Below, piece after piece: positions 1-5,481 of a DNA stretch of 5,481 nucleotides. Under the pieces are notes generated by a model, which was not told where the DNA came from, did not search any database, and was given only the letters and a program-made list of their open reading frames with translations. The stretch covers positions 1 to 5,481 of the forward strand of contig JAGPFK010000126.1 of the NCBI GenBank assembly GCA_018056585.1. The letters run 5' to 3'. Source of the stretch: Clostridia bacterium (GTDB lineage Bacteria > Bacillota > Clostridia > Saccharofermentanales > UBA5734). The translations under genes were made by a program, and so were the position numbers. Numbering within the stretch: position 1 is the first letter of the stretch; each line of letters opens with the position of its first letter.

Positions 1-862
1 CATAATTACCGCCGCCAGAACCAAAAGCCATCCGATAGGTGTAGGTTGTCAGGACGTCCGCCACACAATATGTTGATGGCATATACAAAAGAAGAATCTT
101 ATCAAAGCCTGTGACAAAAACCAGTCCGACACGGAGTGTCAGGAGAATTAAAATCAGCGGTCTGATGCTGGGAATCGTAATGCGTGTCAGTCGATTCCAG
201 CGATTCGCACCATCAATAGCAGCCGCTTCAAACAGATCTTTGCTCACATTGCCAATGGCCGCAATATAGACAATGGTTCCGAAGCCTGCACCCTGCCAGA
301 TGTCTGTAAAACAATTGATCAGCCAGAAAACCGGTATGTGCGGATTAGCAAGCCAATTCTGCTTTGGAAGGCCAAAAAGCGAGAGGAGCTGTGTGATAGC
401 CCCATTCACACCCAGAAATTCGCGAACAAGTGCGGCTACAATGACCGGGGCAATAAAGTTTGGCGTGTAGGAAATCGTCTGCACAGCACGTCGATAGCCT
501 TTCCAGGGAACCTCCGATATAATCAGTGCCAGAATGATCGGCGCCACAAAACCCAGAGTCAGATTGAGGAGAGCCATGGCTACGGTGTTGCGAATCACCA
601 ACGGAAAAGTTTCTCCGGTAAAAAGATCAATGAAATTCTGAAAGCCAACCCATTTGCTTCCAAAAATGCCCTTTCCGATTTTAAAGTCCTGAAAGGCAAT
701 ACAAATACCAACCATCGGTGCATAATGCAGCACAAGGTAATAGATGGCTACGGGTATGAAAATCAGATAAAGTGTCCCGTTTCGTTTCAGATCTTTTTTC
801 CAGGGCACCTTCGGTTCTTTATATCGAAGTGTTTTAGCCGAATTCTGGCTTTTCTTGCTCAT
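1..862 (-). CDS. ABC transporter permease, LplB/YteP type (3' end outside window)
   Basis: Inner-membrane subunit of an ABC sugar importer, expected to pair with a second permease. The first 287 residues are visible without a stop. The N-terminus is basic and cytoplasmic (residues 1-28, MSKKSQNSAK..., WKKDLKR). Hydrophobic segments lie at about 29-50, 92-116, 129-149, 177-203 and 232-252; a sixth should follow beyond the edge. LplB-family landmarks are HYAPMVGICIAFQDFK (46-61), WVGFQNF (71-77), SYTPNFIAPVIVA (131-143), NWLANP (169-174), and MPSTYCVADVLTTYTYR (261-277). The EAA loop that docks on the ATPase is intact at 212-231 (EAAAIDGANRW... ending TIP). Family members run to about 310-320 residues, so only a short C-terminal piece is missing. 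The next gene out of view is likely a YtcP/LplC-type permease. It lies downstream of the binding-protein and modular-lipoprotein genes, separated by a hairpin. Confidence 0.93.
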   Translation of the reverse strand, partial: MSKKSQNSAKTLRYKEPKVPWKKDLKRNGTLYLIFIPVAIYYLVLHYAPMVGICIAFQDFKIGKGIFGSKWVGFQNFIDLFTGETFPLVIRNTVAMALLNLTLGFVAPIILALIISEVPWKGYRRAVQTISYTPNFIAPVIVAALVREFLGVNGAITQLLSLFGLPKQNWLANPHIPVFWLINCFTDIWQGAGFGTIVYIAAIGNVSKDLFEAAAIDGANRWNRLTRITIPSIRPLILILLTLRVGLVFVTGFDKILLLYMPSTYCVADVLTTYTYRMAFGSGGGNY

Positions 863-877
863 GACAAAACCTCATCC
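863..877 (-). promoter_or_regulatory. Ribosome binding site of the permease gene
   Basis: GGATGAGG (877-870) lies 7 bases before the ATG at 862. It is weaker than the GGGAGGA sites of the two upstream lipoprotein genes. Two upstream ATGs overlapping this site are out of frame with the permease, which leaves 862 as the start. Confidence 0.65.
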
Positions 878-888
878 ATAAAGAGATC

Positions 889-921
889 AAGCGGAGACTG
901 TTTGAGGGACAGCCTCCGCTT
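889..921 (-). terminator. Strong intercistronic hairpin between lipoprotein and permease genes
   Basis: On the transcribed (minus) strand the arm AAGCGGAGGCTGT (921-909) pairs with ACAGTCTCCGCTT (901-889) across the 7-base loop CCCTCAA. All 13 pairs form, including one G-U wobble. On the plus strand that same position is an A-C mismatch, so the structure is better as operon mRNA. After the hairpin the operon RNA continues UGAUCUCUUUAUGG, without a proper U-tract, so a full stop is unlikely; partial termination or protection of the upstream mRNA 3' end is more probable. In the opposite direction the hairpin is followed by six T (920-925) and could terminate antisense transcripts. It begins 10 bases after the lipoprotein stop codon and ends 12 bases before the permease ribosome binding site. 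Confidence 0.75.
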
Positions 922-930
922 TTTTCGGGT

Positions 931-2295
931 TCATTCAGACTGCAGAGCACTGAAAGGCAGAGCCAGCACTTCTTCCAACTGACCTGACGCATCTTTAAAA
1001 GTAAAGTAGAATTTTGTAGCATAATCGGTTTCAACGTTGACTTCAGCGTCTTTTCCGTCTGCTGTTTCTGCTAGGACAATGCTCCATTTTGGCAATTGGC
1101 TGGTCGTATCCATTTCCCAGGTGCCGGTTGTTATTGTGCCCATTCCGCTGTAGATAACCGCACAAGTACCGTCTGAATAGCATTCCATGATTACTTTATC
1201 ATTGCTTTCGCCGACAAAAGTATAGACCGTTTCAACTTCTGTTTTTGTTGTCATCGCCACGGTTATATCTTTCTTGCCATCACTGATCACAAATTCAAAG
1301 GAAAATGAGTTGTCTTCAGGATCGAGCGTGGCCGTATAAGAAGCATCGTTGATGGACAGCGTGATCGACTGTTTGTCAGCGGCCAGCTCCCAGGTTCCGG
1401 ACGATTTATTTTCCGTACCCGCATATTCGACCAAAAGAGAGCATTTCCCGTCTTCTGTGCAATCGATCGTTATCTCCATAGCACCGTATTCACCCTCTGC
1501 AGAGCCTTTGAAAGTCAAAACGGTTTTTGCTTCCATAACTCGGTTTAACGTCAGCGTTTTCCCGTCCAATCCCTGATAGGTCGCCGTGTTGCCATCTTCG
1601 GAAAGTGTCAGGGTGTAGGTTTTGTTTGTTTCCGCTTCTGTTAATGTATAGACATTTCCATCTTTCTGCCACGTACCCTCAATGAATTCACCAATTGTAT
1701 CCTGGAAGGTGCCGTTGTGCATCAGGCGAACCAAACTGTAATCATCGTCGCCCAACATAAATTCCTCAATAGCAACCCCCGTTTCATCTTCGGGATTATG
1801 ATCAGCATCCGGAATATGCACAAAATTGCGGTCATAAAGTGTCGGCATATTATACAGCGTATCATTTGCATAAGCCAACGTCGCATACTCTGAACCGTCC
1901 AAGTTGGTCAGTACGACGGCCCGATCAGCTTTTTCCTTTTCATCCGGCTTGTCCTTATCCGGCATGTATTCGATTTCCATTTCCTTTATCTCATAATATC
2001 CAGCCAGATATTGATCGCCATTATAGAGAGACAGATAAAATATACCATTTGGATAAAAGTGAATGTAGTTGACCAGCTCAGAATATCCTTCCGGGGTCCA
2101 GCGGCACTCAAAGATGCCATCCGTTATAGCGGCTTCACCTGTTTTCGTTGTTTCAGTGGCTGTTGTTTCAGTCGTTTCGGTTGGTGCAGCGGTTGTCGAG
2201 GCTGTAGTCGTCGGCGTCGTTTGACAGGCAGCCAGAACGAAGATGACTAAAAACAGACCTGTAAGCAAACGGATGATTTGAATTTGTTTTTTCAT
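931..2295 (-). CDS. Lipoprotein of unrecognised family with four tandem beta-rich modules
   Basis: The family is not recognised. The protein has 454 residues. Residues 1-23 form a lipoprotein signal peptide ending in lipobox LAAC (Cys24), so it is predicted to be anchored on the outer face of the cytoplasmic membrane. Residues 25-53 are a Thr/Ala/Glu-rich flexible linker. The rest consists of about four related beta-strand modules, each with a turn motif of the type xDG/PNG/HNG followed by a G-T-W-E-like strand: FYPNGIFYL then AGYYEI (80-103), LMHNGTF then EGTWQ (191-210), CTEDGKC then SGTWEL (279-304), CYSDGTC then TGTWEM (372-396). The three GTW motifs are 93 and 91 residues apart. Residues 110-127 form a charged Asp/Lys/Glu insertion in module 1. 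The pattern recalls small lipocalin-like or META-like beta-barrel domains, but that is only a resemblance. Its place between binding protein and permease suggests an accessory role in substrate capture or cell-surface display. It ends in TGA, 68 bases before the permease start. Confidence 0.85.
   Translation of the reverse strand: MKKQIQIIRLLTGLFLVIFVLAACQTTPTTTASTTAAPTETTETTATETTKTGEAAITDGIFECRWTPEGYSELVNYIHFYPNGIFYLSLYNGDQYLAGYYEIKEMEIEYMPDKDKPDEKEKADRAVVLTNLDGSEYATLAYANDTLYNMPTLYDRNFVHIPDADHNPEDETGVAIEEFMLGDDDYSLVRLMHNGTFQDTIGEFIEGTWQKDGNVYTLTEAETNKTYTLTLSEDGNTATYQGLDGKTLTLNRVMEAKTVLTFKGSAEGEYGAMEITIDCTEDGKCSLLVEYAGTENKSSGTWELAADKQSITLSINDASYTATLDPEDNSFSFEFVISDGKKDITVAMTTKTEVETVYTFVGESNDKVIMECYSDGTCAVIYSGMGTITTGTWEMDTTSQLPKWSIVLAETADGKDAEVNVETDYATKFYFTFKDASGQLEEVLALPFSALQSE
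990..2121 (-). repeat. Tandem protein repeat: four degenerate modules of about 90-110 residues
   Basis: Within the modular lipoprotein, each module carries a beta-turn with x-D/N-G, a strand, then a Gly-Thr-Trp (in module 1 Gly-Tyr-Tyr) strand followed by alternating polar and hydrophobic residues. Key Gly positions are residues 99, 207, 300 and 391, with spacings of 108, 93 and 91. Modules 3 and 4 are most alike: both also share a Thr-Phe-x-Gly opening and the Cys-x5-Cys turn. The outer boundaries given are approximate. Divergence is high, so this is ancient domain duplication rather than a recent DNA repeat. Confidence 0.65.
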
Positions 2296-4126
2296 GAGTC
2301 TTCCTCCCTCTTTTATTTTTCAGGCTATCCAGCTTTTCCTGGTAGATCTGTGTCGCCTTATCAGGGCTGTATTTATTCAGCGCCTTGACATAGGCTTCCC
2401 AGTCGGCATCGCTGAATGGGTCCTTTTCACCTTTAATGAAGGCCGGCACAGTCTTTTGCATGAATTCATTGACGTTTGTATGTATTTTGGTGATTGTTTT
2501 TTGTTCGTCAGGGGTTAACTGATTGTTGATCGCGTCTGTTATACCACCGGTGTTCTGATAGCGGATCCACTGATCGTAATTGTTCAGCAAAGAATCACTA
2601 CCTCGGGTTAGAATAAGCGAATTACAGCCAAGGTAAAAGAAACGATTGCAATGACAGGCACTTTGCAGCATTCCTTTATCATACTGAATTGTATCCACCC
2701 AGGCATATCTCTTGGTGCCCCGTCGTTGCTCTTCCGGGACCTCATAGTAGGCTCCTTCTGTCAGACCATAACGTGTATACAATTCATTTTTCGTTACCTC
2801 ATACTGTTCTTTATTTAGTCCAAGCGAACCAAGCAACGCGCCTTCCTGCGCATACATATAATCGAGCATCGAAAGAAGAGGCACCAGATCCTTGTCTTTT
2901 GCCGCATCGGTAATGATCCAACGGCTTGCGACCTGTCCGATTTGATACATGGTATACGGCTCGACATTCTGCTGCTCAGCCGAGCCATATTTGTCGTTGA
3001 TGGGTTGGCTTGCCGCAAAATTGACCATACCGGCTTTTAAGCCTTCGCCGTCATCCAGTTTGCCTTCTAATTGTGCCATGATGCCTAACCAGAGGCCGAT
3101 CTTTCCGGAGCGGACCTTGGCATCATCGATCCGATAAAACATGTCGGCTGTGTGCTCTGGAAAAGCCTTGTCTATCCAGCCATTTCGATACCATGTGTTC
3201 ATGGCTTGAAGGTAAACCCTGAAATTTTCTTCTGTTCCGCCAAAAGCAATCTGCCCATCCTTGTTCCTATACCACATCGGCCCGCCGCCTCCGAAAGCAC
3301 AGACCAGATCGCCCGTTTCAAGGTAACCGGGATAATAAAGGCTCATACAGTAGCCGTCTTGGATGTTCAGATCCTGTATGGCTCGTGAGAAGATCTCGAA
3401 CATCCATTCCCAGTCACTGATGGTTAATGGGTCCTTCTGGCCGCTCGGAAACACAACATTATCCTCCCACGTTTCCTTATCTACAGAGCCATCTGCTAAT
3501 TTCCCGGTGTAGGACCCGCTAAAAGTGCTGCCGTCAAGCGGATTTTTCCCATACTTGATGATCCAGTCGCGGCGGTAGATATAACCGCACCAGTTATAAG
3601 GGGGTTCATCACCCATGTTTCTAACTGTCAAATATTTCTTTTCTCCATTGACAACAAAAGCAGCCTGGTTTGCCAAATCAGGGTTTTGCTCGAGAAAAGC
3701 TTTGTAGTTCGGCATGTATTGATCAATATAATCCGTCAAATCAAGCACAATACCCTGCTCACACAAATCAACAATGGATCCGTCATACATCGTGGCATCC
3801 ATCATGTCGGGGTAGTCTCCCGTTGACAGCAGCGTTTTGAAATTATCCATTTCCGCACCGGCCACTGGAACCAGAAAATCAAGATCGACTTTTTTGTTTT
3901 CGGGCCCCCATGTTTTTGTTAGAAGGTATTCTATGCTGGGGTTTTTATCATATGATTCATAATATGTGCTGTCTTCACTCTGGATGATCCAGACGCTGTA
4001 CGATGCGGTCTCTTCCGTTGATTGGCCACCATCTGTGCCACAGCCGGCAAGCGAAATCGAACCTGCCATCGTAAGGCAGAGGATCCAAGCGGCTGCCCGC
4101 CTGAGAAGGTTTTTCTTACGTTTCAT
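2168..4126 (-). CDS. Extracellular solute-binding lipoprotein of an LplA/YtcQ-type ABC sugar importer, with out-of-frame C-terminal extension
   Basis: Membrane-anchored binding protein that captures an oligosaccharide or glycoside outside the cell and delivers it to the ABC permeases. The start at 4126 has a strong Shine-Dalgarno. Residues 1-28 are a lipoprotein signal peptide (MKRKK, hydrophobic core, lipobox LAGC with Cys29). The mature part has features of the large (about 500-600 residue) COG1653 LplA/YtcQ proteins: the LLSTGDYPDMM segment at about 99-109, YRRDWIIKYG at about 184-193, many aromatic residues that could stack on sugars, and a C-terminal WEAYVKALNKYSPDK helix with IYQEKLDSL at about 576-602. 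The family's usual end is reached at about residue 602. The remaining 49 residues (604-652) read the next gene's leader and signal-peptide region in another frame and look like junk: polar, no domain, overlapping that gene by 128 bases. One more A in the A5 run (2316-2320) would give Lys-Lys-stop with TAA at 2313-2315. The real product is therefore probably about 604 residues. The ligand is inferred from the adjacent glucuronidase only. Confidence 0.9.
   Translation of the reverse strand: MKRKKNLLRRAAAWILCLTMAGSISLAGCGTDGGQSTEETASYSVWIIQSEDSTYYESYDKNPSIEYLLTKTWGPENKKVDLDFLVPVAGAEMDNFKTLLSTGDYPDMMDATMYDGSIVDLCEQGIVLDLTDYIDQYMPNYKAFLEQNPDLANQAAFVVNGEKKYLTVRNMGDEPPYNWCGYIYRRDWIIKYGKNPLDGSTFSGSYTGKLADGSVDKETWEDNVVFPSGQKDPLTISDWEWMFEIFSRAIQDLNIQDGYCMSLYYPGYLETGDLVCAFGGGGPMWYRNKDGQIAFGGTEENFRVYLQAMNTWYRNGWIDKAFPEHTADMFYRIDDAKVRSGKIGLWLGIMAQLEGKLDDGEGLKAGMVNFAASQPINDKYGSAEQQNVEPYTMYQIGQVASRWIITDAAKDKDLVPLLSMLDYMYAQEGALLGSLGLNKEQYEVTKNELYTRYGLTEGAYYEVPEEQRRGTKRYAWVDTIQYDKGMLQSACHCNRFFYLGCNSLILTRGSDSLLNNYDQWIRYQNTGGITDAINNQLTPDEQKTITKIHTNVNEFMQKTVPAFIKGEKDPFSDADWEAYVKALNKYSPDKATQIYQEKLDSLKNKRGRKTHEKTNSNHPFAYRSVFSHLRSGCLSNDADDYSLDNRCTNRND
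2296..2312 (-). promoter_or_regulatory. Ribosome binding site of the modular lipoprotein gene
   Basis: AAGAGGGAGGAAGACTC precedes the ATG at 2295, with GGAGG 7 bases upstream. It closely resembles the site before the solute-binding protein (both GGGAGGA), which suggests that both lipoproteins are well translated. It lies directly after the restored TAA of the upstream gene, giving a normal operon spacing of 17 bases. Confidence 0.85.
2313..2320 (-). other. Probable frameshift site or homopolymer error at the 3' end of the binding-protein gene
   Basis: The coding strand reads CTG AAA AAT AAA in the open frame. Adding one A to the run of five, or a -1 slip, gives CTG AAA AAA TAA, a stop exactly where the family's C-terminus ends and 17 bases before the next ATG. 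The run does not form a good X-XXY-YYZ slippery heptamer because a G precedes it, so a deleted base, in the genome or in the assembly, is more likely than programmed frameshifting. Confidence 0.6.
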
Positions 4127-4145
4127 CCTTTTTTCCTCCCTTAAT
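4127..4145 (-). promoter_or_regulatory. Ribosome binding site of the solute-binding protein gene
   Basis: The whole spacer between the glucuronidase stop and the next ATG is 19 bases and contains GGGAGG (4135-4140), 8 bases before the ATG at 4126. This near-consensus Shine-Dalgarno fixes the start codon and leaves no room for a separate promoter or terminator, which supports co-transcription. Confidence 0.85.
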
Positions 4146-5481
4146 CTATTCCTTTGCTTTGTAATCAGACGGCAGATTTTCCCACCGCTGTTTCAGGTAA
4201 TAGGCAGCCGATTTAGGCTGCCGCTGCCTTGTGAAAATACCTTTTCTGTTTCCATTCATTCGCATGGCATTTTCTCCAGTCTGAAAATCAGAAAAAGCCC
4301 AAACCTGTTCGCCTCGAATAAAATTGTATGAATCAAAAACGCGATGACACATCTGTAAGTATTCAATCTGATATTCCTGACTCCACATCACAGACGGCAA
4401 TTTGTGCTCACTATCGGATGTATCGGCACCATACTCCGAAATAATAAATGGTTTATCAGGTATTTTGCTCTGCCATTTTTTCATTTCGTCATGAAAAGCC
4501 ATTTCAGCCATACTGATTTCATTCCCGCCTAAAAAATACCAGCCATAGTACCGGTTCAACATGATAAAGTCGCATAAATGATTGGCTTGACAGGTATCCG
4601 GTCCGGCATGCATTAACAAAGTATAGCTGCAGGGACGATTTTGAAAATCAAGTGCACGGGCCTTCTCGAAGACTTGTTCCAGGTAAGGCAAAGATTCCGG
4701 TTCAGTTGTTTCGGGCTCGTTTAAGAGGCTGAAAGCGATCACGCAGGCGTGGTTCTTATCGCGCTTGATCATTCCTTCGACTGCTTCAAGGTGACGCTTT
4801 AACAACTGAGGTGTTGTCGGCTTGTTGAAAAAACCGCTTTGTTTGCCGCGAACAGCATCAAAAAAGTTCAGTGTGCTTGCCATCAGCCCAACGCCCGGCG
4901 TCTCATCAATAATGAGGATACCTTCTTTATCGGCCATTTGGTAGATTTCTTCACTGAAAGGATAATGGGCAGTTCGAAACGAGTTAGCACCGATCCATTT
5001 CATCAGTTCAAAATCCCGTTTCATGACACAAGGATTGTATCCGCGTCCAGCGACATCACTGTCTTCGTGTTTTCCGAAACCCTTAAGATAGACAGTCCGC
5101 CCGTTCAGCAGAAAATCCTGACCTTTGATTTCAACCGTTCGTACACCAATATCTTCCCAATATTCGTCGACAACCTCATTTTTATCTAAAACACGTAAAA
5201 CAAACCGATAAAGATAGGCTGCATACACATCCCAAAGCTGTACATTTTTAATTGTCAAAACACCATTTTTCCCCCTTCCTTCAGCGACGGGTTTGCCGGA
5301 TTCGTCGAAAACTGAAACCACCACATCATGCGGTCCATTTGTTTCAACCTGATATGCAACATTGGCATCTTGACCCCTTATATCATGCCTGACAGAAAAA
5401 TCCAGAATATGCTCCGGTGGAACAGCAACCAACCAAACCGACCTCTGTAGTCCGGAATAATTGAAAAAATCAAAGTAAGGT
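4146..5481 (-). CDS. uidA: Beta-glucuronidase, glycoside hydrolase family 2 (5' end outside window)
   Basis: Hydrolyses beta-D-glucuronides to glucuronate plus aglycone or sugar. The frame is open to the window edge, leaving 444 visible residues; E. coli GUS is about 600, so roughly 160 N-terminal residues are missing. The fragment opens with FDFFNYSGLQRSVW, the end of the GH2 sugar-binding domain (E. coli: FFNYAGIHRSV). An Ig-like beta-sandwich follows (about residues 26-113), then the TIM barrel from IKGQDFLLNGR onward with KHEDSD and WIGANSFRTAHYP. The acid/base Glu is in LLNEPE (codon 4716-4718) and the nucleophile in ISEYGAD (4434-4436), 94 residues apart against 91 in E. coli. LNRYYGWY and GEQVWAFSDF are conserved. 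NGNRKGIFTR carries the N-x-K motif that binds the glucuronate carboxylate (Asn 4248-4250, Lys 4242-4244), 62 residues after the nucleophile as in E. coli; this argues for a true glucuronidase over a galactosidase. It ends in TAG 19 bases before the binding-protein gene, so they are probably co-transcribed. Whether it has a signal peptide cannot be seen. Confidence 0.95.
   Translation of the reverse strand, partial: PYFDFFNYSGLQRSVWLVAVPPEHILDFSVRHDIRGQDANVAYQVETNGPHDVVVSVFDESGKPVAEGRGKNGVLTIKNVQLWDVYAAYLYRFVLRVLDKNEVVDEYWEDIGVRTVEIKGQDFLLNGRTVYLKGFGKHEDSDVAGRGYNPCVMKRDFELMKWIGANSFRTAHYPFSEEIYQMADKEGILIIDETPGVGLMASTLNFFDAVRGKQSGFFNKPTTPQLLKRHLEAVEGMIKRDKNHACVIAFSLLNEPETTEPESLPYLEQVFEKARALDFQNRPCSYTLLMHAGPDTCQANHLCDFIMLNRYYGWYFLGGNEISMAEMAFHDEMKKWQSKIPDKPFIISEYGADTSDSEHKLPSVMWSQEYQIEYLQMCHRVFDSYNFIRGEQVWAFSDFQTGENAMRMNGNRKGIFTRQRQPKSAAYYLKQRWENLPSDYKAKE

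Noticed and set aside
338..982. Plus-strand open frame of 214 codons
   Set aside because: It lies antisense to the permease, crosses the hairpin, and ends inside the lipoprotein gene. Its product is rich in Ser, Arg and Lys with no domain, and the minus-strand permease has clear family motifs.
2130..2220. Low-complexity GTT/GTC-rich tract as a possible DNA repeat or CRISPR-like element
   Set aside because: It encodes the Thr/Glu/Ala linker after the lipoprotein cysteine; it is irregular at DNA level and has no spacers.
2313..2320. Programmed -1 ribosomal frameshift at the end of the binding-protein gene
   Set aside because: The site reads G AAA AAT, which does not allow proper re-pairing of both tRNAs, and A5 is short for transcriptional slippage. 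A base deletion or an assembly error explains it more simply.
3966..4331. Plus-strand open frame of 121 codons with a hydrophobic stretch
   Set aside because: It is antisense to the binding-protein signal peptide and the glucuronidase C-terminus; the hydrophobic look comes from the complement of Lys/Arg-rich and A-rich codons.
4839..5189. Plus-strand open frame of 116 codons
   Set aside because: It is a shadow of the conserved glucuronidase TIM barrel, with no ribosome binding site or recognisable product.
4146..5432. A TTG at 5432 as the start of a 428-residue glucuronidase
   Set aside because: The frame stays open upstream to the window edge and encodes FDFFNYSGLQRSVW, a conserved piece of the GH2 N-terminal domain, and no Shine-Dalgarno fits. 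The gene begins beyond the window.

Overview
The window is a single minus-strand operon segment, so the genes read from high to low coordinates. It looks like a carbohydrate (probably glucuronide) uptake and hydrolysis cluster from a Bacillota (Firmicutes) bacterium, most likely a gut-type Clostridia member. The support for that is strong GGGAGG ribosome binding sites, lipoprotein signal peptides, a Thr-rich lipoprotein linker, and an LplA/LplB-type oligosaccharide ABC importer. The species cannot be named from the sequence alone.

Layout in transcription order: (1) 5481-4146, the C-terminal three quarters of a GH2 beta-glucuronidase, with both catalytic glutamates and the N-x-K uronate-recognition motif; its N-terminus lies beyond the window edge. 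(2) 4126-2168 as read, a large lipoprotein extracellular solute-binding protein of the LplA/YtcQ type. Its last 49 codons run out of frame into the next gene, and a one-base difference in an A-run would restore a stop at 2313. (3) 2295-931, a 454-residue lipoprotein of unrecognised family, built of a signal peptide, a Thr/Glu linker and about four tandem beta-rich modules. (4) 930-863, a 68-base gap holding a strong RNA hairpin. (5) 862-1, an LplB-type ABC permease, cut by the left window edge about 30 residues before its expected end.

Reading of the system (inference): the solute-binding lipoprotein captures a glucuronide or uronic-acid oligosaccharide, an LplB permease and a partner permease (presumably just outside the left edge) import it, and the beta-glucuronidase releases glucuronate. 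No ATPase is visible, as is common for this importer family, which often shares an ATPase encoded elsewhere. The unusual element is the modular lipoprotein placed between binding protein and permease, followed by a hairpin that may set different expression levels for binding proteins and permeases.

No tRNA, rRNA, CRISPR, insertion sequence or operon promoter was recognised. Non-coding DNA is minimal (19 bases, about 17 bases, and 68 bases).
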